A stretch of 32,229 bases of DNA from Nitrospirota bacterium (lineage in GTDB: Bacteria; Nitrospirota; Thermodesulfovibrionia; Thermodesulfovibrionales; UBA6898): NCBI GenBank assembly GCA_016217695.1, contig JACRHE010000024.1, positions 1 to 32,229 of the forward strand. The letters are read 5' to 3'. The notes under the pieces were generated by a model. It ran no database searches. It saw nothing but the letters and a program-made list of their open reading frames with translations, and was not told where the DNA came from. Shown here piece by piece: positions 7,565 to 15,977 of this stretch (within the stretch, counting starts at the first letter, position 1; each line of letters starts with the position of its first letter). A program made the translations under genes and the position numbers.

Positions 7565-9457
7565 ATGTTTTCCGATAGACTGAAGACTCTTTTTAATGTT
7601 CACAAAGAGAAGACCGCCGCGATAACTGAAGGTCATGGCCTGCAATCCATGCCGGATTATGGGTTTAATGCCGAGAGTGCAGTATGGCAGACCGGTCTTT
7701 GCGGGTTATCAGACGAGCTGAACAATATCTCCAGAACCACCGAGGCTGAGTTTCTTGAGATAGGCCGGAATCTCCAGGAGCTGTCAGACGGCTATATGAA
7801 GAACTCTTCAATGGCAACAGCGCTTATATCCATGGATGAAGACGGAGAGGGGCTGAATGTCGATAAATTCGGGGAGCTCTTCAAGCGGGTCTGCGATAAC
7901 ACCGGCGCATACGCCAATGAGCTGTCCAAGGGTTTCTCGCATATGTCCGATCTTCAGAAGAGACTTGCGGAAATAACCGAGCTGAAGGAATATCTCGACG
8001 GCTTGTCCCGGTCGATCGCAGTAGTAGGAATACTCACAAGGATAGAGACTGCCAGACTTAACGCAGCTGACTTCAACAGCATGACGGAGGTGGTAGACGA
8101 ACTGGCCGAACAGATAGGGAAGAGTACTGTAGAGATTACTGCGTCGGCAGATGAGGCCTCGGAGCTTATCTCGCGAACCCTCGGAAAAATGGAGAAGGGA
8201 CTGGAAGGGTTCAGAAAAGAGATGGATCGAATAATCGGACAGCTGGACAGGATCCTGACAGGCCTGATCGAAAAGAAGGAGCTGGCGTCAGGGGCATGCA
8301 AAAGGATAGGGGAGAGAACCTCGAAGATCATCCCTGAAACCGGCGAAATCGTGACTGCCCTGCAGTATCACGACATCTGCAGGCAGAGGATGGATCATGT
8401 TGCAGAGGCGCTGGCAGATATCGCACAAAAAATAGGAGCTGCGGAGGGCTCGGAAAAGAGCGCTACGGCTTCTGTCAGGAAATATGCCGCTGATGTAATA
8501 AAGGTACAGGTCTCCCAGCTCGAGAATGTGATTGGAGAGACTTCAGGGTCGTCCAATAAAATCGGAGAACATCTAAGGCGGATATCGGATCTTGCCGTTG
8601 CGCAGACATTGGATGCCGGGGTAATTCTGGATGACGGCGCCGGAGGGATCAGGATAGGCGGGATCGTGGCTGAACTCGAGTCTCTGCTTGCAATTACCGA
8701 TACGTGCAGACGCATGACAGCGGACATGATACAGGCTGTTTCAGAGGCGAGCGACCGCATTGCCGCCATGTCCGCACATGCAGCGAATATTGTTCTCATA
8801 AGCGACAATATCGGCCTTCTGGCTATCAATGCGATTATCAGGGTGGCTCGCACCGGAGAGTCCGGAAGAGCTCTTGAGGTTCTTGCCGACAGGATAAGGT
8901 TGCTGTCCCTCCAGGCAAAGGAAGAGATCGAGAAGGGTACAGGGAAGATCGAAGCAATACTCAAAAGATCGGGTGAGTTCAAGTGTGAATTTTCCGAGGT
9001 GCTGAACAGACAGCTTTCCTCAACCAGCGAGATCGGCGAGGAGGCACGCGTTGAGGCGCAATCCCTCATCGGGGCCGACAGGTCATTAAACAGTGCGATG
9101 CTGAATATTAAAGGGTTGACAGACAGCCTTAAGGAAGACATAGCCCGTATCATCGATGGGATCAGCTTTGACAGAATTATAAGGACAGGTGTCGGCAGCA
9201 TAATCTCGAAACTGGAATCCGTAAAAAGGAAGATAGGTGAGGGTCCGGAGGCTGATCTGCCGGCAACTTCAGGGGTGACGGGAATAAACCTTCACGAGCT
9301 TGCGGCCAGATATACCATGGAGAGCGAGAGGGAGATTCACGAATCTGCAGTTGCGGGCAATACGGCGGGCGCTGTTTCCGGAAAAAGCGGAAACAGGGGA
9401 GACGAAAGCACCTCGACGGCAGAAGATTCCATGGGAGATAATGTTGAACTTTTCTGA
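7565..9457 (+). CDS. Soluble receptor-like chemotaxis protein with duplicated tip module and CheZ-type motif
   Basis: 630 residues, no signal peptide or membrane segment, almost entirely helical. Two MCP-tip-like segments are visible: about 148-190 (ETARLNA...VVDELAEQI) and, clearer, 412-448 (ISDNIGLLAINAIIRVA, then GESGRALEVLADRI). Each is followed about 120 residues later by a helix with a conserved acid: LQYHDICRQRM (D270) and ISFDRIIRTG (D536). The first has D-x-x-x-Q (D270/Q274), the spacing of the catalytic D143/Q147 pair of CheZ; the second has R540 at the Q position. The protein ends GDNVELF, a short acidic-hydrophobic tail that could dock on CheY. I read it as a diverged receptor/CheZ hybrid that may dephosphorylate CheY-P. 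That function is inference. Spacing from AAGGAGG (7544-7550) to the ATG is a long 14 bases. Confidence 0.75.
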   Translation: MFSDRLKTLFNVHKEKTAAITEGHGLQSMPDYGFNAESAVWQTGLCGLSDELNNISRTTEAEFLEIGRNLQELSDGYMKNSSMATALISMDEDGEGLNVDKFGELFKRVCDNTGAYANELSKGFSHMSDLQKRLAEITELKEYLDGLSRSIAVVGILTRIETARLNAADFNSMTEVVDELAEQIGKSTVEITASADEASELISRTLGKMEKGLEGFRKEMDRIIGQLDRILTGLIEKKELASGACKRIGERTSKIIPETGEIVTALQYHDICRQRMDHVAEALADIAQKIGAAEGSEKSATASVRKYAADVIKVQVSQLENVIGETSGSSNKIGEHLRRISDLAVAQTLDAGVILDDGAGGIRIGGIVAELESLLAITDTCRRMTADMIQAVSEASDRIAAMSAHAANIVLISDNIGLLAINAIIRVARTGESGRALEVLADRIRLLSLQAKEEIEKGTGKIEAILKRSGEFKCEFSEVLNRQLSSTSEIGEEARVEAQSLIGADRSLNSAMLNIKGLTDSLKEDIARIIDGISFDRIIRTGVGSIISKLESVKRKIGEGPEADLPATSGVTGINLHELAARYTMESEREIHESAVAGNTAGAVSGKSGNRGDESTSTAEDSMGDNVELF

Positions 9458-9477
9458 ACTGAAAAAGGGAGGCGGCA

Positions 9478-9819
9478 ATGGACTTTAAAGTTGAATCTTC
9501 AGGCCAGGTAGGGGTACTGACACTTGACGGAGACCTCACAATATCGCGAGCTGATGAGCTGAGGACTGCCTTAATGAAATCCCTGGACAGTGTAGATCAT
9601 CTGGTAATAAATCTTGACGGCTTTACTGAGCTGGATCTGTCCTGTTTCCAGCTCCTTTGCTCTGCCCACCGGACTATCGCGAGACAGAACAAGCGGCTTA
9701 CCTTAGCCGGAGAGCATCTTGACGATTTCAGGCGGATTGTCCGGGCAGCAGGGTTTATGCGCAGTACCGGGTGCATCATGGACATGAATAAGGATTGCCT
9801 CTGGATTGGAGGGAAGTAG
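9478..9819 (+). CDS. STAS-domain protein of the chemotaxis operon
   Basis: 113 residues forming a single STAS (SpoIIAA-like) domain: beta strands VGVLTLDGDLTI and HLVINLDGF, then the loop-helix ELDLSCFQLLCSAHR. S55 occupies the position phosphorylated in anti-anti-sigma factors. STAS proteins usually act as phospho-switchable binding partners. No serine kinase of the RsbW/SpoIIAB type is visible nearby, so the partner is unknown. It sits between the receptor-like CheZ candidate and cheY. GGGAGG lies about five bases before the ATG. Its stop codon falls within the ribosome-binding region of cheY, so translation is probably coupled. Confidence 0.85.
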   Translation: MDFKVESSGQVGVLTLDGDLTISRADELRTALMKSLDSVDHLVINLDGFTELDLSCFQLLCSAHRTIARQNKRLTLAGEHLDDFRRIVRAAGFMRSTGCIMDMNKDCLWIGGK

Positions 9820-9821
9820 TG

Positions 9822-10187
9822 ATGGCCAAGATGATCATGACAGCAGACGATTCGGCGAGCATACGCCAGATGGTCAGCTTTACACTCAAAGGAGCTGGTT
9901 ATGACGTCATCGAGGCGATTGACGGAAAGGATGCCCTTGCGAAAATCGGCGGGGCACCGGTCAACATGCTGATCACGGACCTGAACATGCCGAACCTCGA
10001 CGGCATAGGACTGATACGTGAAGTGAGGGCCCTGCCTGCCTACAAGTTCATCCCGATCATAATGCTCACGACGGAATCCCAGGAGACGAAGAAACAGGAA
10101 GGCAAGAGCGCCGGGGCGACCGGCTGGATCGTGAAGCCCTTTAAGCCGGAACAGCTTCTGGCGGTTATAAAGAAGGTGCTGGGATGA
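9822..10187 (+). CDS. cheY: CheY single-domain response regulator
   Basis: 121 residues, a stand-alone receiver. The acidic pair is D9-D10, the phosphoacceptor D53 (LITDLNMPNLDG), the switch Thr is in MLTTES (83-84) and the conserved Lys is K105 (VKPF). The position of the rotating aromatic Tyr106 of E. coli CheY is filled by W102. Phospho-CheY binds the flagellar switch FliM. I choose ATG 9822 because GGAGGG lies about eight bases upstream and the protein then starts like other CheYs (MAKMIMTADDS). An upstream in-frame ATG at 9795 lies inside the STAS gene. The stop overlaps the cheA start by ATGA. Confidence 0.95.
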   Translation: MAKMIMTADDSASIRQMVSFTLKGAGYDVIEAIDGKDALAKIGGAPVNMLITDLNMPNLDGIGLIREVRALPAYKFIPIIMLTTESQETKKQEGKSAGATGWIVKPFKPEQLLAVIKKVLG

Positions 10188-12307
10188 TGGACCACAGAGA
10201 AGTATTCAGGGAAGAGGCTTACGAACTCCTTGCCGAACTGGAGACCTCGCTTCTCGAACTGGAGGAAGCGCCTGATAACATGGAGATCATCGGCCGCGTC
10301 TTCCGGGCCATGCATACTATCAAGGGATCAGGAGCGATGTTCGGGTTCGATAACATAGCGAAATTCACCCATGAGGTCGAGACGATCTTCGACCTTGTCA
10401 GAAACGGAAGGATGAGTGTCACAAAGGAGCTGATAAACCAGACCCTCGCCTCACGCGATCAGATAAAGGCGATGCTTGACGCATCTTCAAGCGGAGGCCA
10501 GGCAGACCTGCAGAGAGGGGAAGAGATCATATCTTCTTTGAGAAGGCTTGTGCCCGGAGATTGTGCCTCCGGAGGTCAGGAGGCTGAGAAGCAGGCCGTT
10601 ATAAAAAAAGAGGAAGTGACAGGCGAGGCCGGGGTGGATGAGGCAGTGACCTACCGCATACGCTTTAAGCCGGAGCAGGCGATATTTTCCCATGGGACCA
10701 ACCCGCTGCTTCTTCTGAACGAGCTGAGAGAACTTGGCGACTGCAGCATCACGGCACAGATGGACGCCATCCCAATGCTTCAGGATTACAATCCCGAACT
10801 CTGTTACGCCTATTGGGACATTGTTCTTACCACGAAGAGGGACATGAATTCCATCAGGGATGTCTTTATCTTTGTGGAAGACGACTGCGAACTAAAGATA
10901 GAGGTTATTGACAAAGATAGCGAGCCCCGTGAAGAGACCGGCGTGAAAAAGCTCGGAGAGATTCTTGTCGAGCGCGGTGATGTCAGTCAGGCAGATATTT
11001 CGAGGATGCTCACGCTGCAAAAAAAGATCGGGGAGCTGCTTGTAGATACCGGAGTTGTCAATAGGGGCAGGGTCGAGGCTGCATTGATGGAGCAGCAGCA
11101 TGTCAGAGAGGTGAGAGAAAAGCGGCAGTCTTCCGAAACAGCAACAAGCATCAGGGTACCCTCTGAGCGGCTTGACAGCCTGGTCAACCTCGTGGGGGAA
11201 CTCGTTACAGTGCAGGCTCATCTTACCCAGACTGCATCAGGGAAGAATGATCCCGGTCTGACAGCGATAGCGGAAGAAGTGGAAAGACTCACTGAAGCGC
11301 TCAGGGACAATACCATGAGTCTCCGCATGCTGCAGATAGGGACGACGTTCAGTAAATTCAGGAGGCTCGTGAGAGATCTTTCTTCTGAACTCGGCAAGGA
11401 GATCGAGATGATAACCGAGGGGGCGGAGACGGAACTCGATAAAACGGTTATAGAAAAGCTCAATGATCCTCTGGTGCACCTCATACGCAACTGTATCGAC
11501 CACGGCATAGAGAACCCGGAGGAGAGAGAGACGGCAGGAAAACAGAGATGCGGTACGATTCACCTTTCCGCAGTGCATTCAGGCGCCAGCGTACTGATAA
11601 ACATACGGGATGACGGCAAAGGGCTCGATGCAGGGGCTTTACGTCAGAAGGGCATTGAAAAGGGTCTGATCAGTCCTGACCAGGAGATGACAGAGCGGGA
11701 GATATTCAGCCTCATCCTGCTGCCCGGGTTTTCAACCGCAAAAAAGGTATCGAACATCTCAGGCAGGGGTGTCGGCATGGATGTGGTAAAGCGGGCGATT
11801 GACGGCCTGAGGGGAACTATCGCGATAACGAGTCAGAAGGGCATTGGTACGACGATCAGCCTTAAGCTGCCACTGACGCTTGCAATTATTGAAGGCCTGC
11901 TTGTGACAATCGGGGATGAATATTTCGTATTCCCTCTCTCATCTGTCGAGGAATGCGTCGAGCTTACGCAGGAGGACGTATCAAAGGCGCATGGCAGGCA
12001 TCTTGCGAACTTAAGGGGACAGATCATCCCCTATATCCGGCTGCGCGAGCAGTTTGCTGTGTCAGGCAGGGCTCCTTTCATCGAACAGATCGTGATCATA
12101 GGCCTTGACGGCCAGAGGGTCGGTTTTGTCGTTGATAATGTCATAGGCGAGCACCAGACCGTTATAAAGAATCTCGGAAGAATATATAAAGACATCGATG
12201 GGATTTCCGGAGCCACCATACTGGGGGACGGGGACGTGGCTCTGATCCTCGATATACCGAGGCTGGTGAGGATGAAGGAAGAGGAGGAGGCCTTGACAAC
12301 ATCATGA
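10184..12307 (+). CDS. cheA: CheA chemotaxis histidine kinase with MshEN-like insert
   Basis: 707 residues. The P1 HPt domain has phospho-His H44 (RAMHTIKGSG). A P2-like response-regulator docking domain spans about 156-248. Two adjacent 24-residue motifs follow, 256-279 (KLGEILVERGDV...LQ) and 281-304 (KIGELLVDTGVV...EQ), matching the MshEN pattern of a basic residue, LG, LV, G, L/V, AL and a final Q. P3 dimerisation begins near 322 (SIRVPSERLD). P4 ATPase shows the N box at N436 (LIRNCIDHGIENP), G1 DDGKGLD (476-482) and G2 GVGMD (529-533). P5, the CheW-like domain, fills about 560-700. CheA phosphorylates CheY and both CheBs. The start overlaps the cheY stop (ATGA), and the stop overlaps a small ORF the same way. 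The MshEN-like pair is not in E. coli CheA. Confidence 0.96.
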   Translation: MMDHREVFREEAYELLAELETSLLELEEAPDNMEIIGRVFRAMHTIKGSGAMFGFDNIAKFTHEVETIFDLVRNGRMSVTKELINQTLASRDQIKAMLDASSSGGQADLQRGEEIISSLRRLVPGDCASGGQEAEKQAVIKKEEVTGEAGVDEAVTYRIRFKPEQAIFSHGTNPLLLLNELRELGDCSITAQMDAIPMLQDYNPELCYAYWDIVLTTKRDMNSIRDVFIFVEDDCELKIEVIDKDSEPREETGVKKLGEILVERGDVSQADISRMLTLQKKIGELLVDTGVVNRGRVEAALMEQQHVREVREKRQSSETATSIRVPSERLDSLVNLVGELVTVQAHLTQTASGKNDPGLTAIAEEVERLTEALRDNTMSLRMLQIGTTFSKFRRLVRDLSSELGKEIEMITEGAETELDKTVIEKLNDPLVHLIRNCIDHGIENPEERETAGKQRCGTIHLSAVHSGASVLINIRDDGKGLDAGALRQKGIEKGLISPDQEMTEREIFSLILLPGFSTAKKVSNISGRGVGMDVVKRAIDGLRGTIAITSQKGIGTTISLKLPLTLAIIEGLLVTIGDEYFVFPLSSVEECVELTQEDVSKAHGRHLANLRGQIIPYIRLREQFAVSGRAPFIEQIVIIGLDGQRVGFVVDNVIGEHQTVIKNLGRIYKDIDGISGATILGDGDVALILDIPRLVRMKEEEEALTTS

Positions 12308-12447
12308 TACGCCTTGCCTCAGCGCTCTGGGATAATGCAGGCAACGCGCAGCAGGCGGAGAAGCTTGCGATAAAGCATGAGCAGGATATTAGAGAAGGAG
12401 GCAACGGTCACGCAGGTCATAGCCGCGATGAATCTAAAAAATATTAG
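12304..12447 (+). CDS. Small 47-residue ORF translationally coupled to cheA
   Basis: The ATG overlaps the cheA stop as ATGA, and the ORF fills the 149-bp space up to cheW, stopping at TAG 12445-12447 just inside the cheW ribosome-binding region. The product is hydrophilic and charged, with a mildly amphipathic first half (MIRLASALWDNAGNAQQAEK) and a His/Gly-rich second half. There is no signal peptide or membrane helix, and I do not recognise the family. For it: the coupling and the tight fit between cheA and cheW. Against: the short length. If real, it is probably a small partner of the CheA/CheW array or a translation spacer. Confidence 0.5.
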   Translation: MIRLASALWDNAGNAQQAEKLAIKHEQDIREGGNGHAGHSRDESKKY

Positions 12448-12456
12448 GAGGAGGTC

Positions 12457-12972
12457 ATGAGCATATCAGGGATTACAGAGACAACGCAGTACCTTACCTT
12501 CAGGCTGGATGAAGAGGTCTTTGCGCTCGATATATCAAAGGTTCGCGAGGTGCTGGACTTCACCACAGTAACAAAGGTCCCGAGGACCCCTGATTTTATG
12601 CGGGGCGTTATAAACCTCAGGGGAAACGTGGTCCCGGTCGTTGATATGAGGCTGAAATTCGGGATGACCAGGACGGAAAAGACGGTCAATACCTGCATCA
12701 TCATCGTCGAGATATCTATCGAAGGCGAAACGACTATACTTGGAGCGCTGGCCGACTCTGTGCAGGAGGTCATAGATCTGGAGCCCCAGCAGATAGAGCC
12801 GGCCCCGAAGATAGGAACGAAAATGAAGATGGACTTCATCAGGGGAATGGGTAAAAGGGATGATCATTTCATAATGATCCTGGATGTGGACAGGGTCTTT
12901 TCCTCAGATGAGCTTCAGATGGTGCAGGAAGGAGCAGGCGTTTCTGAAGATGAGGCCTGTGTGATTTCGTGA
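12457..12972 (+). CDS. cheW: CheW receptor-kinase coupling protein (second copy)
   Basis: 171 residues. It has the CheW landmarks YLTFRLDEEVFALDISKV, GVINLRGNVVPVVDMR and a C-terminal HFIMILDVDRVF. It is longer than the first CheW because of an acidic tail of about 20 residues (MVQEGAGVSEDEACVIS end). Strong Shine-Dalgarno AGGAGG about five bases before the ATG. Lying directly after cheA it is the likely partner of that kinase. The first cheW, with its own sigma-28 promoter beside a receptor gene, may be an alternate coupling protein used in the same array. Confidence 0.95.
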   Translation: MSISGITETTQYLTFRLDEEVFALDISKVREVLDFTTVTKVPRTPDFMRGVINLRGNVVPVVDMRLKFGMTRTEKTVNTCIIIVEISIEGETTILGALADSVQEVIDLEPQQIEPAPKIGTKMKMDFIRGMGKRDDHFIMILDVDRVFSSDELQMVQEGAGVSEDEACVIS

Positions 12973-12994
12973 AGGAATCATTTCCGGTAGAGAG

Positions 12995-13876
12995 ATGGAA
13001 TACATAACTGAAGAGAGTCAGTCCGCCATAGCTAACGCGGTGATGTCCGATAAGGACTTCCTGCGTCTCAAGGGATTCATCTGCGATGAATGCGGCATAA
13101 GACTTACCGATGCAAAAAAGATTATGCTTGAATCAAGACTCAGGCGGAGGCTGAGAAAACTCGGCATGCACTCATTCAGGGAGTACTGTGATTATCTTTT
13201 CAGTCCAAAGGGCGCAGCAGGCGAAATCTTTCAGATGATCGATGAAGTGACTACTAACAAGACCGACTTTTTCCGTGAGCCCAACCATTTTGATTACCTC
13301 GTGCGGCGTGCCCTGCCGGAGATAACAGGGGGACAGGGCGATTGTGCCCGAAAAAGGCTGATGGTCTGGAGCGCAGGTTGTTCGACGGGAGAGGAGCCCT
13401 ATACACTGGCAATGATCCTGAGCGATTATACTGAAAGGCTAAAAGGACTCACCTTTGAGATACTGGCTACGGATATATCGACGAAGGTGCTGGAAAAGGC
13501 GATGAGCGGCATATATGATGAAGAGAGGGTAGAGCCGGTACCTGTGCCGTTTAAGAGGAAGTATCTGCTGCGCAGCAAAGACAGGAGCAGGGCGCTCGTG
13601 AGAATTGTTCCGGAATTGAGAGACCGGGTCAAGTTCAGGAGGCTGAACTTCATGGCCGGCGATTTCGGCATGCGCGAACAGATGGATGTGATATTCTGCA
13701 GAAATGTCATCATTTACTTCGACAGGCCGACCCAGGAAATGATACTTAACAGGATATGTCATCATCTGGCGAGGGGTGGATACCTGTTCATGGGACATTC
13801 AGAAACACTCAGCGGTCTTGATGTGCCTCTGACGCAGGTGGCGCCGACTGTTTACAGGAAGGCAGACAGGCACTGA
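12995..13876 (+). CDS. cheR: CheR chemoreceptor glutamate methyltransferase
   Basis: 293 residues: an N-terminal helical receptor-docking domain (to about residue 95), then a SAM-dependent methyltransferase fold. SAM motif I is WSAGCSTGEEPYTLAM near residue 124, motif II ILATDIS near 156, and the late FCRNVIIYFD motif near 233. It methylates receptor glutamates using S-adenosylmethionine, opposing CheB. It is the only cheR in the window, against two cheB genes. It starts 22 bp after cheW with a weak Shine-Dalgarno (TAGAGAG) and is followed 27 bp later by the second cheB. Confidence 0.96.
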   Translation: MEYITEESQSAIANAVMSDKDFLRLKGFICDECGIRLTDAKKIMLESRLRRRLRKLGMHSFREYCDYLFSPKGAAGEIFQMIDEVTTNKTDFFREPNHFDYLVRRALPEITGGQGDCARKRLMVWSAGCSTGEEPYTLAMILSDYTERLKGLTFEILATDISTKVLEKAMSGIYDEERVEPVPVPFKRKYLLRSKDRSRALVRIVPELRDRVKFRRLNFMAGDFGMREQMDVIFCRNVIIYFDRPTQEMILNRICHHLARGGYLFMGHSETLSGLDVPLTQVAPTVYRKADRH

Positions 13877-13903
13877 ATAATTTCTTGATTGGCTGGTGAA
13901 TAT

Positions 13904-14968
13904 ATGAAGAAGAAAATAAAAGTACTTATTGTCGACGACTCCGCCGTGGTGCGTCAGACGCTTGCATCGATACTCTCTGCTGATCAGGATATCGAGATCA
14001 TGGCGACTGCCTCCGACCCCTATATAGCTGCTGAGAGGATGCGTGAGCAGGTTCCTGATGTCATTACTCTGGATGTCGAGATGCCGAGGATGGATGGCAT
14101 TACCTTCCTCCAGAAGATCATGAGTCAACACCCCATACCTGTTGTAATATGCTCGACTCTGGCAGAAAAAGGCTCTGAAACCGCTATGAAGGCGCTGGAA
14201 TACGGCGCGGTCGAGATCATCCAGAAGCCCAAGCTCGGGACAAAGAAGTTTCTGGAAGAATCGAGGGTGAGCCTCTGCGATGCGGTGAGGGCAGCATCCA
14301 TGGCAAGGATAAGGCAGATCTCGGCCAGGCCCCACCAGGTGACTGCCAAACTGACCGCTGATGTCATACTTGCCAAACCTGCTACAAGGGCGATGATAGA
14401 GACGACGGAGAAGGTTGTAGTTGTAGGAGCCTCGACAGGGGGGACTGAGGCCCTCCGGATCTTTCTCGAATCCATGCCGTCGGATACCCCTGGTATTGTT
14501 ATTGTGCAGCATATGCCCGAGCATTTCACTGCGGCCTTTTCAAAGCGCCTGGACGGCCTCTGCAGAATTTCCGTTAAAGAGGCCGAGGATAATGATACAG
14601 TCATCAGGGGACGGGCGCTTATCGCCCCCGGCAATCATCATATGCTTCTGAAGAGGAGCGGGGCCAGGTACTTCGTGGAATTAAAAGACGGACCCCTTGT
14701 ATCCCGCCACAGGCCGTCAGTGGATGTGCTGTTTCGCTCCGCGGCGAGATACGCAGGCAAAAACAGCGTGGGTGTGATCATGACAGGCATGGGCGATGAC
14801 GGCGCTAAGGGCCTGCTGGAGATGAAGGAGGCAGGCGCAAGCACGATAGCCCAGGATGAAAACAGCTGCGTTGTTTTCGGGATGCCGAAGGAAGCTATCA
14901 AACTCGGAGCAGTCGATAGGGTTCTTCCCCTCGAGGCTATCTCAGTGGCTGTTTTAAGGTCCTGCTGA
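13904..14968 (+). CDS. cheB: CheB receptor methylesterase/glutamine deamidase (second copy)
   Basis: 354 residues from ATG 13904. A TTG at 13889 would add five residues but lacks a ribosome site, while GGTGA sits five bases before 13904. In the receiver the acidic pair is D11-D12 and the phosphoacceptor D57 ([11 protein letters not shown]). The esterase triad is S177 (GASTGG), H203 (QHMP) and D299 (GMGDDG). The linker (about 130-165) differs in sequence from that of the first CheB, so the two are diverged paralogues rather than a recent duplication. This copy pairs with cheR in the core operon and is the likely general adaptation enzyme. Confidence 0.95.
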   Translation: MKKKIKVLIVDDSAVVRQTLASILSADQDIEIMATASDPYIAAERMREQVPDVITLDVEMPRMDGITFLQKIMSQHPIPVVICSTLAEKGSETAMKALEYGAVEIIQKPKLGTKKFLEESRVSLCDAVRAASMARIRQISARPHQVTAKLTADVILAKPATRAMIETTEKVVVVGASTGGTEALRIFLESMPSDTPGIVIVQHMPEHFTAAFSKRLDGLCRISVKEAEDNDTVIRGRALIAPGNHHMLLKRSGARYFVELKDGPLVSRHRPSVDVLFRSAARYAGKNSVGVIMTGMGDDGAKGLLEMKEAGASTIAQDENSCVVFGMPKEAIKLGAVDRVLPLEAISVAVLRSC

Positions 14969-14999
14969 GGAAACCTTCCGGCATTACAGTCATGAGGAT

Positions 15000-15027
15000 T
15001 AAAGAATATGGCGTAATTTATCGATAA
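15000..15027 (+). promoter_or_regulatory. Possible sigma-28 promoter for the HDOD genes
   Basis: TAAAGAAT, 12 bases, then ATCGATAA. The -35 tetranucleotide and the CGATAA part of the -10 match. The spacing is one base longer than consensus. It lies in the 109-bp gap after cheB and would give a leader of about 44 bases. Confidence 0.4.
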
Positions 15028-15077
15028 ATAGGTAGTGGCTGAAAAAATGACATACGGGATGAATCGGGTTAACCGGC

Positions 15078-15908
15078 ATGGAAGCGTCTGAGGTAAAGAG
15101 GGCTATAAATAAGCTCGACCAGTTTGCAACGATACCTGTTATCCTGAAGAAGATACTGGAGATAACAGGCAATCCGTCTTCATCACCCCAGGACCTCTAC
15201 AAGGTTATCTCCCATGATCAGGCGCTTGCAGAGAGGGTCATCAGGGTCGCCAATTCGTCATATTTCGGGCATGCCGGCAAAGTCGAAAGCATTAACCAGT
15301 CGATCATGCTCCTTGGATATGAGAACATCAGGGATATAGCCATAAGCATGAGCGTGATGGGGATGCTCGGCAGAAAGGACATCATCAATCTCAAGAAATT
15401 CTGGGCCCACAGCTATGAAGTGGCCTGCATAGCAGCTATGCTGGCGGAGATGGCTACTATCCTGAATCCCGCAACCCTTTTTCTCTCAGGCCTGCTCCAC
15501 GACACAGGAAGGCTCTTTTTCTATAATCTCGATAACGAGAATTACAGAAATCTTGAGGGAGCCAAAGATCTTACGGGCAGGGAGATAATCATGTTCGGCT
15601 GTGACCATGCGCGCGCAGGCAGCTGGATCGCCGAAAAGGCCCAGCTGCCCAGAGAGCTGATGCTCGGTATTCGTTATCACCATGGGCCGGCGGATGCAAG
15701 GGAATTCAGGGACATTGTTTCGGTGATGGCACTGTCAGAGGCCCTGTCCATGAGGCTGAGTCCAAAGATAGAGGATGATGGTCAGTGGACTGAGGACCAC
15801 GACAGAATAATGCTTGAGCTCTCCCTCAATGACGAAGATATCAAGGAGATAGGTTACCGCCTGAGTGCCGAGAAGGCCGATATAAAGAATTTTCTCAAAC
15901 TGGTCTGA
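15078..15908 (+). CDS. HDOD-domain protein (first of a pair)
   Basis: 276 residues, a single HDOD domain over most of the length: IPVILKKILEITGNP at the start, QALAERVIRVANSSYFG, then SINQSIMLLGYENIRDIA. A GLLHDTGR motif near residue 138 and RYHHGP further on keep the look of the HD superfamily, but HDOD domains usually lack the full metal site and act as signalling adaptors. No GGDEF, EAL or receiver domain is attached. No clear Shine-Dalgarno precedes the ATG. It is followed 69 bp later by a second HDOD gene of similar size, evidently an old tandem duplication. HDOD proteins in motility islands have been linked to c-di-GMP and chemotaxis control in other bacteria. The role here is unknown. 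Confidence 0.88.
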   Translation: MEASEVKRAINKLDQFATIPVILKKILEITGNPSSSPQDLYKVISHDQALAERVIRVANSSYFGHAGKVESINQSIMLLGYENIRDIAISMSVMGMLGRKDIINLKKFWAHSYEVACIAAMLAEMATILNPATLFLSGLLHDTGRLFFYNLDNENYRNLEGAKDLTGREIIMFGCDHARAGSWIAEKAQLPRELMLGIRYHHGPADAREFRDIVSVMALSEALSMRLSPKIEDDGQWTEDHDRIMLELSLNDEDIKEIGYRLSAEKADIKNFLKLV

Positions 15909-15977
15909 TTCTTGAATGTATTGAGGAGTGGTGGCTAAACTCTGAATCTGGATGGAAAAATTTTCGGGAGAATGAAA

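Noticed and set aside
13799-14524. 241-codon minus-strand open frame opposite the second cheB
   Set aside because: The plus-strand CheB has every catalytic residue; the antisense product is His/Arg/Tyr-rich with no family match.
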